Positions 1-8,857 of a stretch of DNA of 59,755 bases are shown piece after piece (the stretch's first letter is position 1; the number at the start of each line of letters is the position of its first letter). A program made the position numbers and the translations under genes. The stretch covers positions 1 to 59,755 of the forward strand of contig CAYWIM010000014.1 of NCBI GenBank assembly GCA_964458325.1, in the 5' to 3' direction. Source of the stretch: JAGMXM01 sp964458325. GTDB taxonomy: Bacteria > Verrucomicrobiota > Verrucomicrobiia > Limisphaerales > UBA1319. Under the pieces are notes generated by a model that saw only the letters and a list, made by a program, of their open reading frames with translations, searched no databases and was not told the origin of the DNA.

Positions 1-57
1 CCCTCCAACCCTCCAACCCTCCAACCCTCCAACCCTCCAACCCTCCAACCCTCCACT
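1..57. repeat. 8-bp tandem repeat, truncated by the window edge
   Basis: Six perfect head-to-tail copies of the 8-mer CCTCCAAC run from base 2 to 49, followed by a seventh copy with two changes (CCTCCACT). The array starts at or before the window edge, so its full length is unknown. It lies downstream of the stop codon of the minus-strand HExxH membrane protein. Nothing coding is visible in it. Confidence 0.9.
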
Positions 58-62
58 GCCGC

Positions 63-114
63 GGAGGGAGAAGATAAACGGCGGACGATCGCCCAACTGA
101 GACCGGGCGCGCCA
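63..114. repeat. Dispersed 52-bp repeat, copy A
   Basis: Bases 63-114 align without gaps to 11678-11729 at 42 of 52 positions, sharing the core ACGATCGCCC and GAGGGAGAAGA. Both copies are intergenic. It fills the stretch between the 8-bp array and the stop of the first gene. The function is unknown; it may be a degenerate extragenic element. Confidence 0.6.
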
Positions 115-151
115 GCGGCGCCCGCCAGCCCCCGCGAGACACGCGCGGGAT

Positions 152-1267
152 TTACTCGGTCGGAGGCGGAACCGCCGCCGGCGGCACGTCAATCCAGCCG
201 CTTTGGATCCGTTCCCACCCCTGCCGTATTTGAGGGATCACACGCCACAGGATCATGATGCTGGCGAGGGCCATCCCCCATAGAAGGCCTTTCAAGAGCC
301 AGACCGGTCCGCCAATACTGGCGACATAGCCGATCAGATCGCCTTCGGCGGTGGCAATGCCCAGCAGATACGCCGGTCCCATGACGGCTTCCGAAATCAC
401 CAGGATGGCGACGATGGCCGAGAAATAAAGATTTACCATGGGCCGCACGCCTCGAATCCTCCGCCCGATCGGAAGCGCCCACGCCGCGAACAACGCGAAT
501 CCCGTCAACGTCGGCAACATGGGTCCGGCACAGGATATGACCTTGTGTTGCCACGGCTGGAGCGGCGGTCCCATGCCGCCGCCCGAGTGCGGATGGCCAC
601 GAATCCCCCAAAAATCGCTTTGCGCGAGGTCGAAATGCCCAAAAGCAATCTGGGCCAGTGCATGCCCACCCTCATGGAGGAGCAGATAGATGAACACCAA
701 CACGAACCCGAGAAGGAGCGCATGAAATGACCCCAGGACCGCCGTGCGTCTCTTCACGTACCTGGAGTTGCGAAAGATCAGCACCCCCACGGCCGAGAGC
801 GCCAGCAGACCGAGGTACGTCCGATGCCATATCTGCCATCCCGTCACATGGACTGGCAACTCCCCGCAAATCACCGCCGCCGCCGCTGTGCCGATGTTCT
901 CCCGGCGCAAGGTCGCCGTGTAAACACCGGGGCGAATTTCCCGCCCGAGCCCGAACGTGGCGGTCTTCACCATGGTCGCGCTGCCGACCAGACCGCCATC
1001 GCCGGAGATGGAAATCGACAGCGGCGCGCCCGCCGCCCTTGTTTGAATTCCGACCTGGAATTTGTCGATCGAACGCGGGATCGTGAACGTCGCGCCAACC
1101 GAGAGGCTTTCCTCCGGCAGGTCCAGCACGCAAAGTGCGTTTTCCTTCAGCCGGCTGAATTTGCGAGCGTCGTTCTCCTGGACAAGCCAGAATGAAACCG
1201 CACCGCCCAGCCCTCCCACGAGAATGGCCATCGACCAAGCGATCGCTTTTCTGGTGGCGCCCGTCAT
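152..1267 (-). CDS. Membrane HExxH zinc metallopeptidase, M50-like
   Basis: Integral membrane protein of about 371 residues. An N-terminal transmembrane helix is followed by an extracytoplasmic beta-rich segment of about 110 residues, another helix, then a hydrophobic segment carrying HEGGH (HExxH zinc-binding motif, residues about 198-202) and three or four further helices. A motif inside the bilayer is typical of site-2-protease (M50) family intramembrane proteases. The C-terminal half contains a CAGPMLPTLTG segment that could supply the second metal site, but a clear LDG motif is not visible, so the catalytic assignment is provisional. A GTG three codons upstream (1276) is an alternative start. 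The gene is transcribed away from the SecD-head lipoprotein. Confidence 0.6.
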   Translation of the reverse strand: MTGATRKAIAWSMAILVGGLGGAVSFWLVQENDARKFSRLKENALCVLDLPEESLSVGATFTIPRSIDKFQVGIQTRAAGAPLSISISGDGGLVGSATMVKTATFGLGREIRPGVYTATLRRENIGTAAAAVICGELPVHVTGWQIWHRTYLGLLALSAVGVLIFRNSRYVKRRTAVLGSFHALLLGFVLVFIYLLLHEGGHALAQIAFGHFDLAQSDFWGIRGHPHSGGGMGPPLQPWQHKVISCAGPMLPTLTGFALFAAWALPIGRRIRGVRPMVNLYFSAIVAILVISEAVMGPAYLLGIATAEGDLIGYVASIGGPVWLLKGLLWGMALASIMILWRVIPQIRQGWERIQSGWIDVPPAAVPPPTE

Positions 1268-1424
1268 TTTGAACACCGTGCCGACGCAGCCAAACAGGGA
1301 CGCTTCAATGGGCAGCCACCAGGAGACCGGGAGAGACCCTCAGGTTGCCGTCGCGCTCGGCGACGCTGCTGGGTCACACGCACATCATCGGCCGTGGAGG
1401 GATCCATCGCGGATGCCGCCCGGC

Positions 1425-1949
1425 TCACGGCGCAGGCTGGGGCGACCGTTGTTTCAGCGAACCGTTGATTTTGGCGGCCAGCTCTGCGGCTTCCTTCTGG
1501 CTGAAGCTGCCGCTGATCAAACCCTTGCCGCCGGCGATCTCGGTCATGATTCTCGGCGCCGAATACACATGCCCGTCGATGACGATCGCCAAACGCTTGC
1601 CAATATTCTCGCGAGTCACCTGCGCGAATCGTTTTCGGCCACTCTCGGTGAATTGAATTGAGATCTGAGGCTGCCCGTTTGGATCCTGGAGCACCTGGGC
1701 GGATTTCAGCGCCGTCTGATCGAGCAACACTGCGTTCTGGACATGGACAGTTTCGCGCCGGGCCGTGCTTCCGGTCGTATGGACAATGGTCATCTCCGTC
1801 GAATTGCTCGACGGCGCATCGGCCACCAGCCGCATCTGGAACATGGCCCCACTCGAAGCCACAGCGGGCGGTTGCGGGGTGGAAGCGCAGCCGGTGAAAA
1901 CGGTGGCGACAACCAGTGCCACCCCGAGGCGAAATGCTTTTTGTCTCAT
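1425..1949 (-). CDS. Lipoprotein with SecD/SecDF P1-head-like domain
   Basis: A 174-residue protein with a lipoprotein signal (VFTGC, lipid-anchored Cys21). The C-terminal half reads like the periplasmic P1 head subdomain of SecD: the segments GRKRFAQVTRENIGKRLAIV, IDGHVYSAP and GGKGLISGSFS follow the order of SecD sequences. It has no transmembrane export channel, so it is not SecD itself; its role is unknown, perhaps a stand-alone substrate-binding or assembly lipoprotein. The start at 1949 is favoured by a strong GGAGG eight bases upstream; longer readings would run through the leader and promoter. Confidence 0.75.
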   Translation of the reverse strand: MRQKAFRLGVALVVATVFTGCASTPQPPAVASSGAMFQMRLVADAPSSNSTEMTIVHTTGSTARRETVHVQNAVLLDQTALKSAQVLQDPNGQPQISIQFTESGRKRFAQVTRENIGKRLAIVIDGHVYSAPRIMTEIAGGKGLISGSFSQKEAAELAAKINGSLKQRSPQPAP

Positions 1950-1992
1950 GCAATGAACCTCCGACAGCCTGCTCTCTTGCGATACGGCCAGC

Positions 1993-2021
1993 AGCGTAGC
2001 GCTCGATCGTCTCACTGTCGA
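1993..2021 (-). promoter_or_regulatory. Candidate sigma-70-type promoter of the SecD-head lipoprotein
   Basis: On the minus strand TCGACA is followed after 17 bp by TACGCT, then a leader of about 40 bases with a GGAGG ribosome-binding site before the ATG at 1949. Confidence 0.4.
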
Positions 2022-2037
2022 ATGGAATCGGGCGGGG

Positions 2038-2066
2038 TGGACAAGGACGGGGCAGGCGCATACATT
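2038..2066 (+). promoter_or_regulatory. Candidate promoter of the O-methyltransferase, leaderless geometry
   Basis: TGGACA (2038-2043), 17 bp, TACATT (2061-2066), then eight bases to the ATG at 2075. There is no Shine-Dalgarno sequence, and the predicted transcript would begin at or next to the start codon. Confidence 0.5.
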
Positions 2067-2074
2067 GGCCGGCA

Positions 2075-3106
2075 ATGAAGCGATCGATGAATTCCATGTG
2101 GACGGCGGACCAATTGCTGGAGCTGGGCCGATGCTACCAGCCTGCGGCCGTTTACGCCGCGGCGGCCGACCTCGATCTATTCGACGCGCTGGCCAGCGGG
2201 CCGCTCGGCGCCCGCGAGCTGGCGCGAAAGCTGCATTGCGACCTTCGCGGCCTGACCGCCCTCCTCGATGCGCTGGCCGCATTGGGGCTGCTGAACCGTC
2301 GAGGCGAACGGTACGCCTTGCCCGCCGGAACAGCCGAGCTCCTGACCTCGAGCGGATCGAAAAGCATCATGGCGATGGCGCGGCATCAGGCCAACTGCAT
2401 GCGGAACTGGGTGCAGCTGGCGCGCGTGGTCAAGACCGGCCGGCCGGCCAAGCGAACCCCAAGCGTGCGGGGCGCACAGGAGGACGCCGCGGCGTTCATC
2501 GAAGGCATGCACAACATCTCGATCCCGATCGCCAAGGATGTCATCCGGGGAGTACAGCCGCTGAAGTTCGGCCATCTCCTGGACGTCGGCGGCGCCTCCG
2601 GCACATGGACGATCGCGTTCCTGCGCGCTTGTTCCAAGGGCAAGGCCACGCTGTTCGACCTTCCGCATGTGATCCCGATGGCCCGCCGCCGCCTGAAGGG
2701 CGCGGGATTGAGCCGGCGCGTCCGGTTGGTGGCCGGCGACTTCATGGCCGATCCGTTGCCCCGCGGCGCCGACCTGGCATGGGTCAGCGCCATCGTCCAT
2801 CAGAATTCGCGCGCGCAGAATCGAGCGCTTTTTGCCAACGTGTTTCAGGCGCTCGAACCCGGCGGCCGAATCGCCATCCGCGATATCCTGATGGAATCGG
2901 ATCGCACCCGGCCCGTTGCCGGCGCGTTGTTCGCGATCAACATGCTCGTGGCCACGCCCGGCGGAGGCACCTACACCTTCGACGAGCTCAGCGAAGACCT
3001 CGAGTCGGCCGGCTTCGTTCGAGCGGCAGCCGCCCGGCGCGATCCGGCGATGAACTCGATCGTTCTGGCCGAAAAGCCGGATGAATTGCGGAAGAAAATC
3101 AAGTAG
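2075..3106 (+). CDS. SAM-dependent O-methyltransferase, acetylserotonin-type
   Basis: A 343-residue class I methyltransferase with the two-part build of the plant-type O-methyltransferase family: a helical winged-helix dimerisation domain (about residues 10-90, with the SGPLGARELARKL pattern) and a C-terminal SAM-binding domain with LDVGGASGT (169-177) and FDLPHV in the acidic-loop position. The His in AIVHQNS occupies the place where these enzymes keep a catalytic base. Such enzymes methylate hydroxyl groups of small aromatic or polyketide-like substrates; the substrate here is unknown and there is no biosynthetic cluster nearby. It is convergent with vapC. Confidence 0.85.
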   Translation: MKRSMNSMWTADQLLELGRCYQPAAVYAAAADLDLFDALASGPLGARELARKLHCDLRGLTALLDALAALGLLNRRGERYALPAGTAELLTSSGSKSIMAMARHQANCMRNWVQLARVVKTGRPAKRTPSVRGAQEDAAAFIEGMHNISIPIAKDVIRGVQPLKFGHLLDVGGASGTWTIAFLRACSKGKATLFDLPHVIPMARRRLKGAGLSRRVRLVAGDFMADPLPRGADLAWVSAIVHQNSRAQNRALFANVFQALEPGGRIAIRDILMESDRTRPVAGALFAINMLVATPGGGTYTFDELSEDLESAGFVRAAAARRDPAMNSIVLAEKPDELRKKIK

Positions 3107-3175
3107 CTATCCCCAGACAACCCTTTTCGCGGTGCCGGTGACTCGGGGGGACTTGCTCTTGACCGGGAAAGCGGT

Positions 3176-3222
3176 CTTAGGCTCTGTGCAAAAATGAATT
3201 CCGATTTTGCACAGACCCTAAG
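3176..3222. repeat. Palindromic intergenic element, copy 1
   Basis: An 11-bp perfect inverted repeat (TCTGTGCAAAA / TTTTGCACAGA) with an 11-base spacer sits at 3183-3216, extended outward by CTTAG / CTAAG. Its right arm contains the stop codon of vapC. The same 34 bases recur exactly at 49142-49175. Between two convergent genes it could act as a bidirectional terminator; the exact duplication 46 kb away suggests a dispersed REP- or MITE-like element. Confidence 0.8.
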
Positions 3223-3658
3223 CGGGGAAGAGTGAAAACCTCAACACTTTCGCGGCTTCGCGCACGCGCTTGTCGGTCGCCACGAGCCCGCTCTCGCCTG
3301 CGACGCGCGCGGAGGCAAGGTGGAGTGCGTCCAGCGTGCGCAACAAAATCGGCGGGGTTCGCCGATAACAGAGATTGAGCACCTGCCCGTACTCCAGCTC
3401 GACGTCCGCGCCCAGTTCGACCAACCGGATTTCCCCCATCGCGGCGTCCTGCATCAGTTCTTCGTAAAGCCTTTGCGCCGTTCCCGCCAGAATGGCCCCT
3501 TCCGCCTCCTTGCGACGGAAGGTGGCGCGCGCCTCGTAAAGCGCAACCCGAGACGTGGTATTTTGGCCAGGATCATTCAGCGCGTGTGCCTCGAAAGCAC
3601 CAGAATCCGCCTCTTTGGCGTAGAGCTTTACGAACGCCGACGTATCCCAGTAGCTCAT
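3218..3658 (-). CDS. vapC: VapC-family PIN-domain toxin
   Basis: A 146-residue PIN-domain ribonuclease. The expected acidic residues are visible: Asp5 in SYWDTSAFVK, a Glu in ALYEARATF, an Asp in TLDALHLASA and a further Asp in VATDKRV. PIN toxins cleave RNA with Mg2+ and are held inactive by the cognate antitoxin. The start ATG directly abuts the stop of the antitoxin gene (TAAATG), so the two are translationally linked. The stop lies within a repeated palindrome. Confidence 0.9.
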   Translation of the reverse strand: MSYWDTSAFVKLYAKEADSGAFEAHALNDPGQNTTSRVALYEARATFRRKEAEGAILAGTAQRLYEELMQDAAMGEIRLVELGADVELEYGQVLNLCYRRTPPILLRTLDALHLASARVAGESGLVATDKRVREAAKVLRFSLFPA

Positions 3659-3913
3659 TTAGCCGCGCTCGGAACGCAGGTCAGCGAGGATTTCTTCGGA
3701 TGTGGGAGAAGTCTTTCCCGTGGAGGTGCTTTCCCGCAGGCGTGCCAGCTTGGCCAGCCAATTCAGTCGGCTGCCAGGCGGCTTGGGTTGGCGCACACCG
3801 GTAAGCTTTGCCACGACCCGTCCCTGACTGGTGATAACCACCTCCTCGCCCTGCTCCACCAATCGCACGAGGCGAAGCCACTCTTTAGGCGCCTGGTCCA
3901 GTGTCGCCGTCAT
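3659..3913 (-). CDS. vapB: Antitoxin of the VapBC pair, Phd/YefM-like
   Basis: An 84-residue antitoxin upstream of, and contiguous with, vapC. The N-terminal part (TLDQAPKEWLRLVRLVEQGE, then EVVITSQGRVVAKL) is the Phd/YefM-like DNA-binding fold; the polar C-terminal tail would wrap the toxin. It should neutralise VapC and autoregulate the operon. The ATG at 3913 is chosen over one at 3931 because a good promoter ends five bases before it, placing the upstream ATG inside the -10 region. Confidence 0.85.
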   Translation of the reverse strand: MTATLDQAPKEWLRLVRLVEQGEEVVITSQGRVVAKLTGVRQPKPPGSRLNWLAKLARLRESTSTGKTSPTSEEILADLRSERG

Positions 3914-3918
3914 ATCCT

Positions 3919-3947
3919 GATTAAACCACACCTGCGCCCGAAGTCAA
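3919..3947 (-). promoter_or_regulatory. Promoter of vapBC, leaderless geometry
   Basis: On the minus strand TTGACT, 17 bp, TTAATC, then five bases to the vapB ATG (3913). The transcript start is predicted at or one base from the start codon. Confidence 0.6.
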
Positions 3948-4248
3948 TTCAACCCATGCCGTGCTGAGCGGCCATTCCAAGGACGACGCGAGCACGGCCA
4001 TCCGGCAAGCATCTCGTGGCGCCGCCCTCGCAAGCAGAACGACCTCAAGAAGGTTCACCGCACCTGTTAGCGTCGGGCAAAGGTGTGGATACCCGGCGGA
4101 GGCTGTCTTCGATAACGTGGAACTGTGCTTTATCCTACACCAGGTGCCGTAACAACTAACCGAATTTGCCGGTCACGCTTTCGAACCAGTTCATGCAGAC
4201 ATTGATCGTCTCCTCCCTCGCCCTCGTCCATGTCCAACGCATAGGCGA
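3932..4248. other. Intergenic stretch without recognised gene
   Basis: Between the divergent vapBC operon and the GH2 gene. Besides the two promoters at its ends I see no convincing gene; a minus-strand reading frame crosses it, but it overlaps the GH2 gene and has no family signature. Confidence 0.5.
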
Positions 4249-4277
4249 TTGAATCCGCGCCACAATCGAGCCACACT
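4249..4277 (+). promoter_or_regulatory. Candidate promoter of the GH2 gene
   Basis: TTGAAT, 17 bp, CACACT, then six bases to the GTG at 4284. The -10 box is weak, but the spacing equals that of other genes in the window. Confidence 0.35.
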
Positions 4278-4283
4278 CGACCC

Positions 4284-7200
4284 GTGACAACCATTGCGCG
4301 CCTGAACGGTTCCCAAGGGATTCTGGTCGCAGCCGTGATCGGCATGATGGAGATATTCTGCCACGCTCAAGGCACGGCGGTCTTACCGGAGGGCGTCCGA
4401 GCTGTCTGGGACCTCGACCGGGCCTGGCGCGAAACCACGCCCACACGCGAGCGGATCTGCATCAACGGTCTCTGGCGGTGGCAGCCGGCGGAACCGGCCA
4501 GCGACTCGATCCCAAGCACGAACTGGGGATATTTTAAGGTGCCCGGACCTTGGCCGGGGATCACCGATTACATGCAGAAAGATTCCCAGACGGTGCATGC
4601 GCATCCGAGCTGGAAACAACTCAAGCTCTCGGGCGTCACGGCCGCCTGGCATCAGCGCGAGATTACGATTCCCGAGGAATGGGCTGGCCGCCGGATCACG
4701 CTCCAGGTCGAGTACCTGAACTCGTTCGCAGCGGTCTATCTGGACGGCCAGCGAGCGGGCGAGCTTCGCTCTCCGGCAGGCGAGCTGGACCTCACACCGG
4801 CGTGCCGCCCCGGCAGCGCCCACGTCTTGACCATGCTGGTCGTGGCGATGCCATTGAAGGGCGTCCAGCTCTCGTACACCGACAGCAACGCGGCCCGCGA
4901 GGTCAAAGGATCCGTCGCCCGGCGCGGGCTGTGCGGCGATCTCTTCCTCGCCGCCACGCCGGCTCGAGCGCGGATTGCCGATGTCCGGGTGGACACCTCC
5001 GTGCGCGAAGGCCGGATTGCGGTTGAGGCCATGCTCGAGGGCCTCGAGCCCGATGCGCGCTACGCCCTCCGCGCCCGGATCATCGAGCAGGGCCGGACGG
5101 TCAAGGAGTTCCTCAGCCAGCCTTTTCAGGCCAGCGACCTTCGCCATTGCCGAATCGTATTCGCGGAGAATTGGCGGCCGGACAATCTTTGGGATCTCCA
5201 CACCCCCCAGAACCAGCTCGAACTGGGCGTGTCCCTGCTCGACGCCCGCGGCGGCGTCCTCGATGCCGCGCCCGCCGTGCGGTTCGGGTTCCGCGAGTTC
5301 TGGATCGACGGACGGGATTTCTATCTCAATGGCAGCCGCATCTTTCTGAGCGCGGTACCGCTTGACAACGCGCAGATCGGCCCCGCTCTCGCCACCTATG
5401 ACGCCGCGCGGGAGAGCCTCAAACGCTTGGCGAGCTTCGGCATCAACTTCGTCTACACCCACAACTACAATTGCCAGCCCGGATCCCATATCAGCTTTGC
5501 CGAAATCCTCCGGGCTGCCGACGACGCCGGGGTGCTGGTCTCGCTATCCCAGCCGCACTTCAGCGACTACGATTGGCCGGCGCTTGACGCGGACCGGACC
5601 AATGGCTACGTCCGGGACGCCCAGTTTTACGTGCGCGTGGCGCAAAACCATCCCTCTGTCGTCATGTATTCCATGAGCCACAACGCCACCGGATATAACG
5701 AGGACATGGACCCGGACCGGATCGACGGCATTCACGGCGAGCGCAGCCCGTGGGGGATGAACAATGCCCGGCGGGCGCTGCGGGCCGAGGCCATCGTCCG
5801 GAGCCTGGACCCCAGCCGGATCGTCTACCACCACTCGTCCGGCAATCTCGGCTCGATGCACACCAGCAATTTCTATCCCAACTTCGTCCCCATCCAGGAG
5901 CTATGCGACTGGTTCGAGCACTGGGCCACCCAAGGCGTGAAGCCCTTCTTCGCCTGCGAATACGGGGCGCCCTTCACATGGGATTGGGCGATGTACCGCG
6001 GCTGGTTCAAGGGCGCCCGCGAGTTCGGCAGCGCCGCTGTTCCTTGGGATTTCTCGCTGGCGGAATGGAACGCCCAGTTCCTCGGCGACACGGCCTTTCG
6101 GATCAGCGAGCAGGAAAAACGGAACATCCGCTGGGAAGCAGAGCGATTCCGCCAGGGCCGCCCGTGGCATCGGTGGGATTACCCGCACCAGCTGGGCTCA
6201 TCCGATTTCGACGAGCGCTACCCTATCATCGCCCGATACTTGACGGACAGCTGGCGCGCGTTCCGCACCTGGGGCGTGTCGGCGATCTCGCCGTGGGAGC
6301 ACGGCGTGTATTGGAAACTGCGGCCCGGCATCGAGCGGAACCGCCGCGCCGATCTGAAAACGGATTGGGAAAACCTCCAGCGCCCGGGGCTCAGCCCCGA
6401 TTACATCCACGAGCGCTACGAGCGGATGGACATTGCTTACGAGCCGGGCGATTGGATCCCCACGCTGGCCGCCGACGCTCTCTACCGAAACAACCGGCCG
6501 CTCCTGGCCTATATCGCCGGCAAACCGGCGCGGTTCACCAGCAAGGACCACAACTTCCTCCCCGGCGAGACGGTCGAGAAACAGATCGTTGCGATCAACA
6601 ACTCGCGCCAGCCGGTGACGGCCGATCTCGAGTGGCTTTTCACGACAGCCCCGGATTCCACACCGTCGATCGCGACGGGCCCAAACCGCGCCGCGGTTCG
6701 GATCCAAACCGGCCAGCAAGCCCGAATCCCATTGACGGTGCATCTTCCCAAGGACCTGCCGGCTGGCGCCTATGAGCTGTCCATGACGGCTCGCTTTCGT
6801 TTTCTGGGAAACGGCGCCGATCCAGGAGCCGAGATCCAACGGGACCGATTGGCCGTCCACGTGCTGCCGCCCGCCGCCGCACCGGCGCTGGACTCGAGCA
6901 TTGCCCTGTTCGATCCCCACGGCGAGACCGCCCGGCTCTTGCGCTTGCTGGGCATCCGCTTCCTGCCTGTCGAGGCCGGCGCCGACTTGTCCGGCTGCGA
7001 CCTGCTGATCGTCGGCAAAGGCGCGCTATCCGCGGAGGGCCCGGCCCCCGATCCGCACCGCGTCCCCGACGGTCTCAAGGTGCTTGTCTTCGAGCAGACG
7101 AAGGAGGCTCTCGAGGAGCGGCTGGGATTCCGGGTGCAGGAGTATGGGCTGCGAACCGTCTTTCCTCGGGTCCCCGGCCACCCGGTTCTGGCGGGACTCG

Positions 7201-8813
7201 ACACCGGGCACCTGTGCGACTGGCGCGGCGAGGCGACGATCACGCCGCCCCGTCTGGCCTGCGAGCCCAGCGCACGATACAACGGCGCGCCATCGGTGCG
7301 CTGGTGCGGCCTCGAGGTCCCGCGGCTGTGGCGATGCGGCAACCAAGGCAACGTCGCCTCCGTCCTGATCGAAAAGCCGGCCCGAGGCGATTTTCTGCCG
7401 ATCGTCGACGGCGGCTTCAGCCTGCAATACAGCCCGCTCTTCGAGTATCGCCAAGGCCGCGGCATGATCCTGTTCTGCCAGATGGACGTCACCGGGCGAA
7501 CCGAGGACGATCCCGCTGCCGGCCGGCTGGTCAAGAACATCCTGGCCTATGTCTCCTCGTGGATACCGGGCCCTCACCGCCAGGCGCTCTACGCTGGCGA
7601 TCCGCGCGGCCGCGCGGCTTTCGAGTCGATGGGCTTCCCGATCGAGACTTATGCGGGCAGGCCGCTGACGCCGGATCAGGTTCTGGTCGTAGGCCGTGGC
7701 GGCGGGGCTGCACTGGCCCCGCATGCATCCGAGATCAGCCAGTGGCTCGACGCCGGAGGACATCTCCTGGCGCTCGAGCTCGATGCCCGGGAGGCAAATC
7801 CATTCCTTCCAACAGCCATCCGCACGGCCAATCAGGAGCACATCGCCACATGCTTCGAACCGGCCGGCCCCGGCTCTTTGCTCGCTGGAATCGGGCCCGC
7901 CGATGTCCATAACCGCGACCCGCGCGAACTGCCTCTCGTCACGGGCGGCGCTCGGATTGTCGGAAACGGAGTGCTCGCCCAAATGGAGAATGCGAACGTC
8001 GTCTTCTGCCAGATCGCCCCGGGCAGCGTGAGCCGCGCCCAGGGCGCGGCGCCATCGGCAGGCAACGTTCCCGGGCGGCCCGGCAACCCGGGCGCCGCCA
8101 GCGCCGACACCTGGCCCGTCGAGCCATACAACCTGCGCCGGACGTATCGTCGGGCATCATTCCTGGTTTCACGGCTTCTGGCCAACATGGGTGTTGGCGG
8201 CGAGACACCCCTCCTGTCTCGATTCGCAATGCCCGTTAGTGGCGCGGCTCGCCAATCGGTCCTCCGCAACGGCGATTTCCGGCGGACCGCAGCATCGCCG
8301 GCGATGCCCGACCAGTGGATTTTCAGCGCCGCCGCTAAACAAGCCGCGTGCGCGCTCGAGACCGCCGGGCCAGCCAATGACCTGCCATGCCTGCGGATCA
8401 CCTGTCCGGAGATCGACGCCAAGGACCGCGGCAGCGTCATGCTGGCCCAGCACGATATCCCCGTAAAAGCGGGCCAGTGGTATCGGATCGCGCTGCGGGC
8501 CAAGGCATCCGGACTCGGCCGCGCCAAGGTGACTCTGGCTTTGCAGAACATGGCCAACTGGCAGTCCTTGTTCGAATACCAGGATTTCGTCCCTAGCGAG
8601 GCGTGGAGCGAGCATGTGTTTCTGGTCCAGGCCAACGCGACGCTCCCATCCGGGACGCGTTTCCAAATCTGGCACGGCACGCCGGGCACGCTCTGGCTTG
8701 CGGATGTGCGCATGGCGCCATGCGACCCGCCCTCGGAAGGCCGCTGGACCCACGGCCTCTACGCCGATCAGCCGCAAGAATGGGACGATCCCTATCGGTT
8801 CTTCCGGTGGTAG
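4284..8813 (+). CDS. Very large secreted glycoside hydrolase family 2-like enzyme
   Basis: A 1509-residue protein with an N-terminal signal peptide. Domains in order: GH2 sugar-binding jelly roll (about 50-220, with WHQREITIPEEWAGR), immunoglobulin-like domain (about 230-340), TIM-barrel catalytic domain (about 345-700) with ACEYGAPF near residue 555 carrying the likely nucleophile Glu and SMSHNATGYNED near 460 in the acid/base region, a beta-sandwich (about 740-870), a class I glutamine-amidotransferase-like (ThuA-type) region (about 880-1110) and a C-terminal carbohydrate-binding-like beta-sandwich (about 1340-1490). The acid/base segment departs from the usual NE arrangement, so activity and specificity (beta-galactosidase, beta-glucuronidase or other) are uncertain. 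The start is GTG, set by a promoter six bases upstream. Confidence 0.75.
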   Translation: MTTIARLNGSQGILVAAVIGMMEIFCHAQGTAVLPEGVRAVWDLDRAWRETTPTRERICINGLWRWQPAEPASDSIPSTNWGYFKVPGPWPGITDYMQKDSQTVHAHPSWKQLKLSGVTAAWHQREITIPEEWAGRRITLQVEYLNSFAAVYLDGQRAGELRSPAGELDLTPACRPGSAHVLTMLVVAMPLKGVQLSYTDSNAAREVKGSVARRGLCGDLFLAATPARARIADVRVDTSVREGRIAVEAMLEGLEPDARYALRARIIEQGRTVKEFLSQPFQASDLRHCRIVFAENWRPDNLWDLHTPQNQLELGVSLLDARGGVLDAAPAVRFGFREFWIDGRDFYLNGSRIFLSAVPLDNAQIGPALATYDAARESLKRLASFGINFVYTHNYNCQPGSHISFAEILRAADDAGVLVSLSQPHFSDYDWPALDADRTNGYVRDAQFYVRVAQNHPSVVMYSMSHNATGYNEDMDPDRIDGIHGERSPWGMNNARRALRAEAIVRSLDPSRIVYHHSSGNLGSMHTSNFYPNFVPIQELCDWFEHWATQGVKPFFACEYGAPFTWDWAMYRGWFKGAREFGSAAVPWDFSLAEWNAQFLGDTAFRISEQEKRNIRWEAERFRQGRPWHRWDYPHQLGSSDFDERYPIIARYLTDSWRAFRTWGVSAISPWEHGVYWKLRPGIERNRRADLKTDWENLQRPGLSPDYIHERYERMDIAYEPGDWIPTLAADALYRNNRPLLAYIAGKPARFTSKDHNFLPGETVEKQIVAINNSRQPVTADLEWLFTTAPDSTPSIATGPNRAAVRIQTGQQARIPLTVHLPKDLPAGAYELSMTARFRFLGNGADPGAEIQRDRLAVHVLPPAAAPALDSSIALFDPHGETARLLRLLGIRFLPVEAGADLSGCDLLIVGKGALSAEGPAPDPHRVPDGLKVLVFEQTKEALEERLGFRVQEYGLRTVFPRVPGHPVLAGLDTGHLCDWRGEATITPPRLACEPSARYNGAPSVRWCGLEVPRLWRCGNQGNVASVLIEKPARGDFLPIVDGGFSLQYSPLFEYRQGRGMILFCQMDVTGRTEDDPAAGRLVKNILAYVSSWIPGPHRQALYAGDPRGRAAFESMGFPIETYAGRPLTPDQVLVVGRGGGAALAPHASEISQWLDAGGHLLALELDAREANPFLPTAIRTANQEHIATCFEPAGPGSLLAGIGPADVHNRDPRELPLVTGGARIVGNGVLAQMENANVVFCQIAPGSVSRAQGAAPSAGNVPGRPGNPGAASADTWPVEPYNLRRTYRRASFLVSRLLANMGVGGETPLLSRFAMPVSGAARQSVLRNGDFRRTAASPAMPDQWIFSAAAKQAACALETAGPANDLPCLRITCPEIDAKDRGSVMLAQHDIPVKAGQWYRIALRAKASGLGRAKVTLALQNMANWQSLFEYQDFVPSEAWSEHVFLVQANATLPSGTRFQIWHGTPGTLWLADVRMAPCDPPSEGRWTHGLYADQPQEWDDPYRFFRW

Positions 8814-8857
8814 ATGGCGAAAAAGCAATCAAGCCCGGAACAGATTTTAGGCCGCTC

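Noticed and set aside
1..57. CRISPR-like array at the window edge
   Set aside because: 8-bp units without spacers; a simple tandem repeat.
4130..4446. Minus-strand frame with ending ETINVCMNWFESVTGKFG
   Set aside because: The tail looks coding-like, but the frame overlaps the start of the GH2 gene and has low-complexity Arg/Pro in the rest; no homology recognised.
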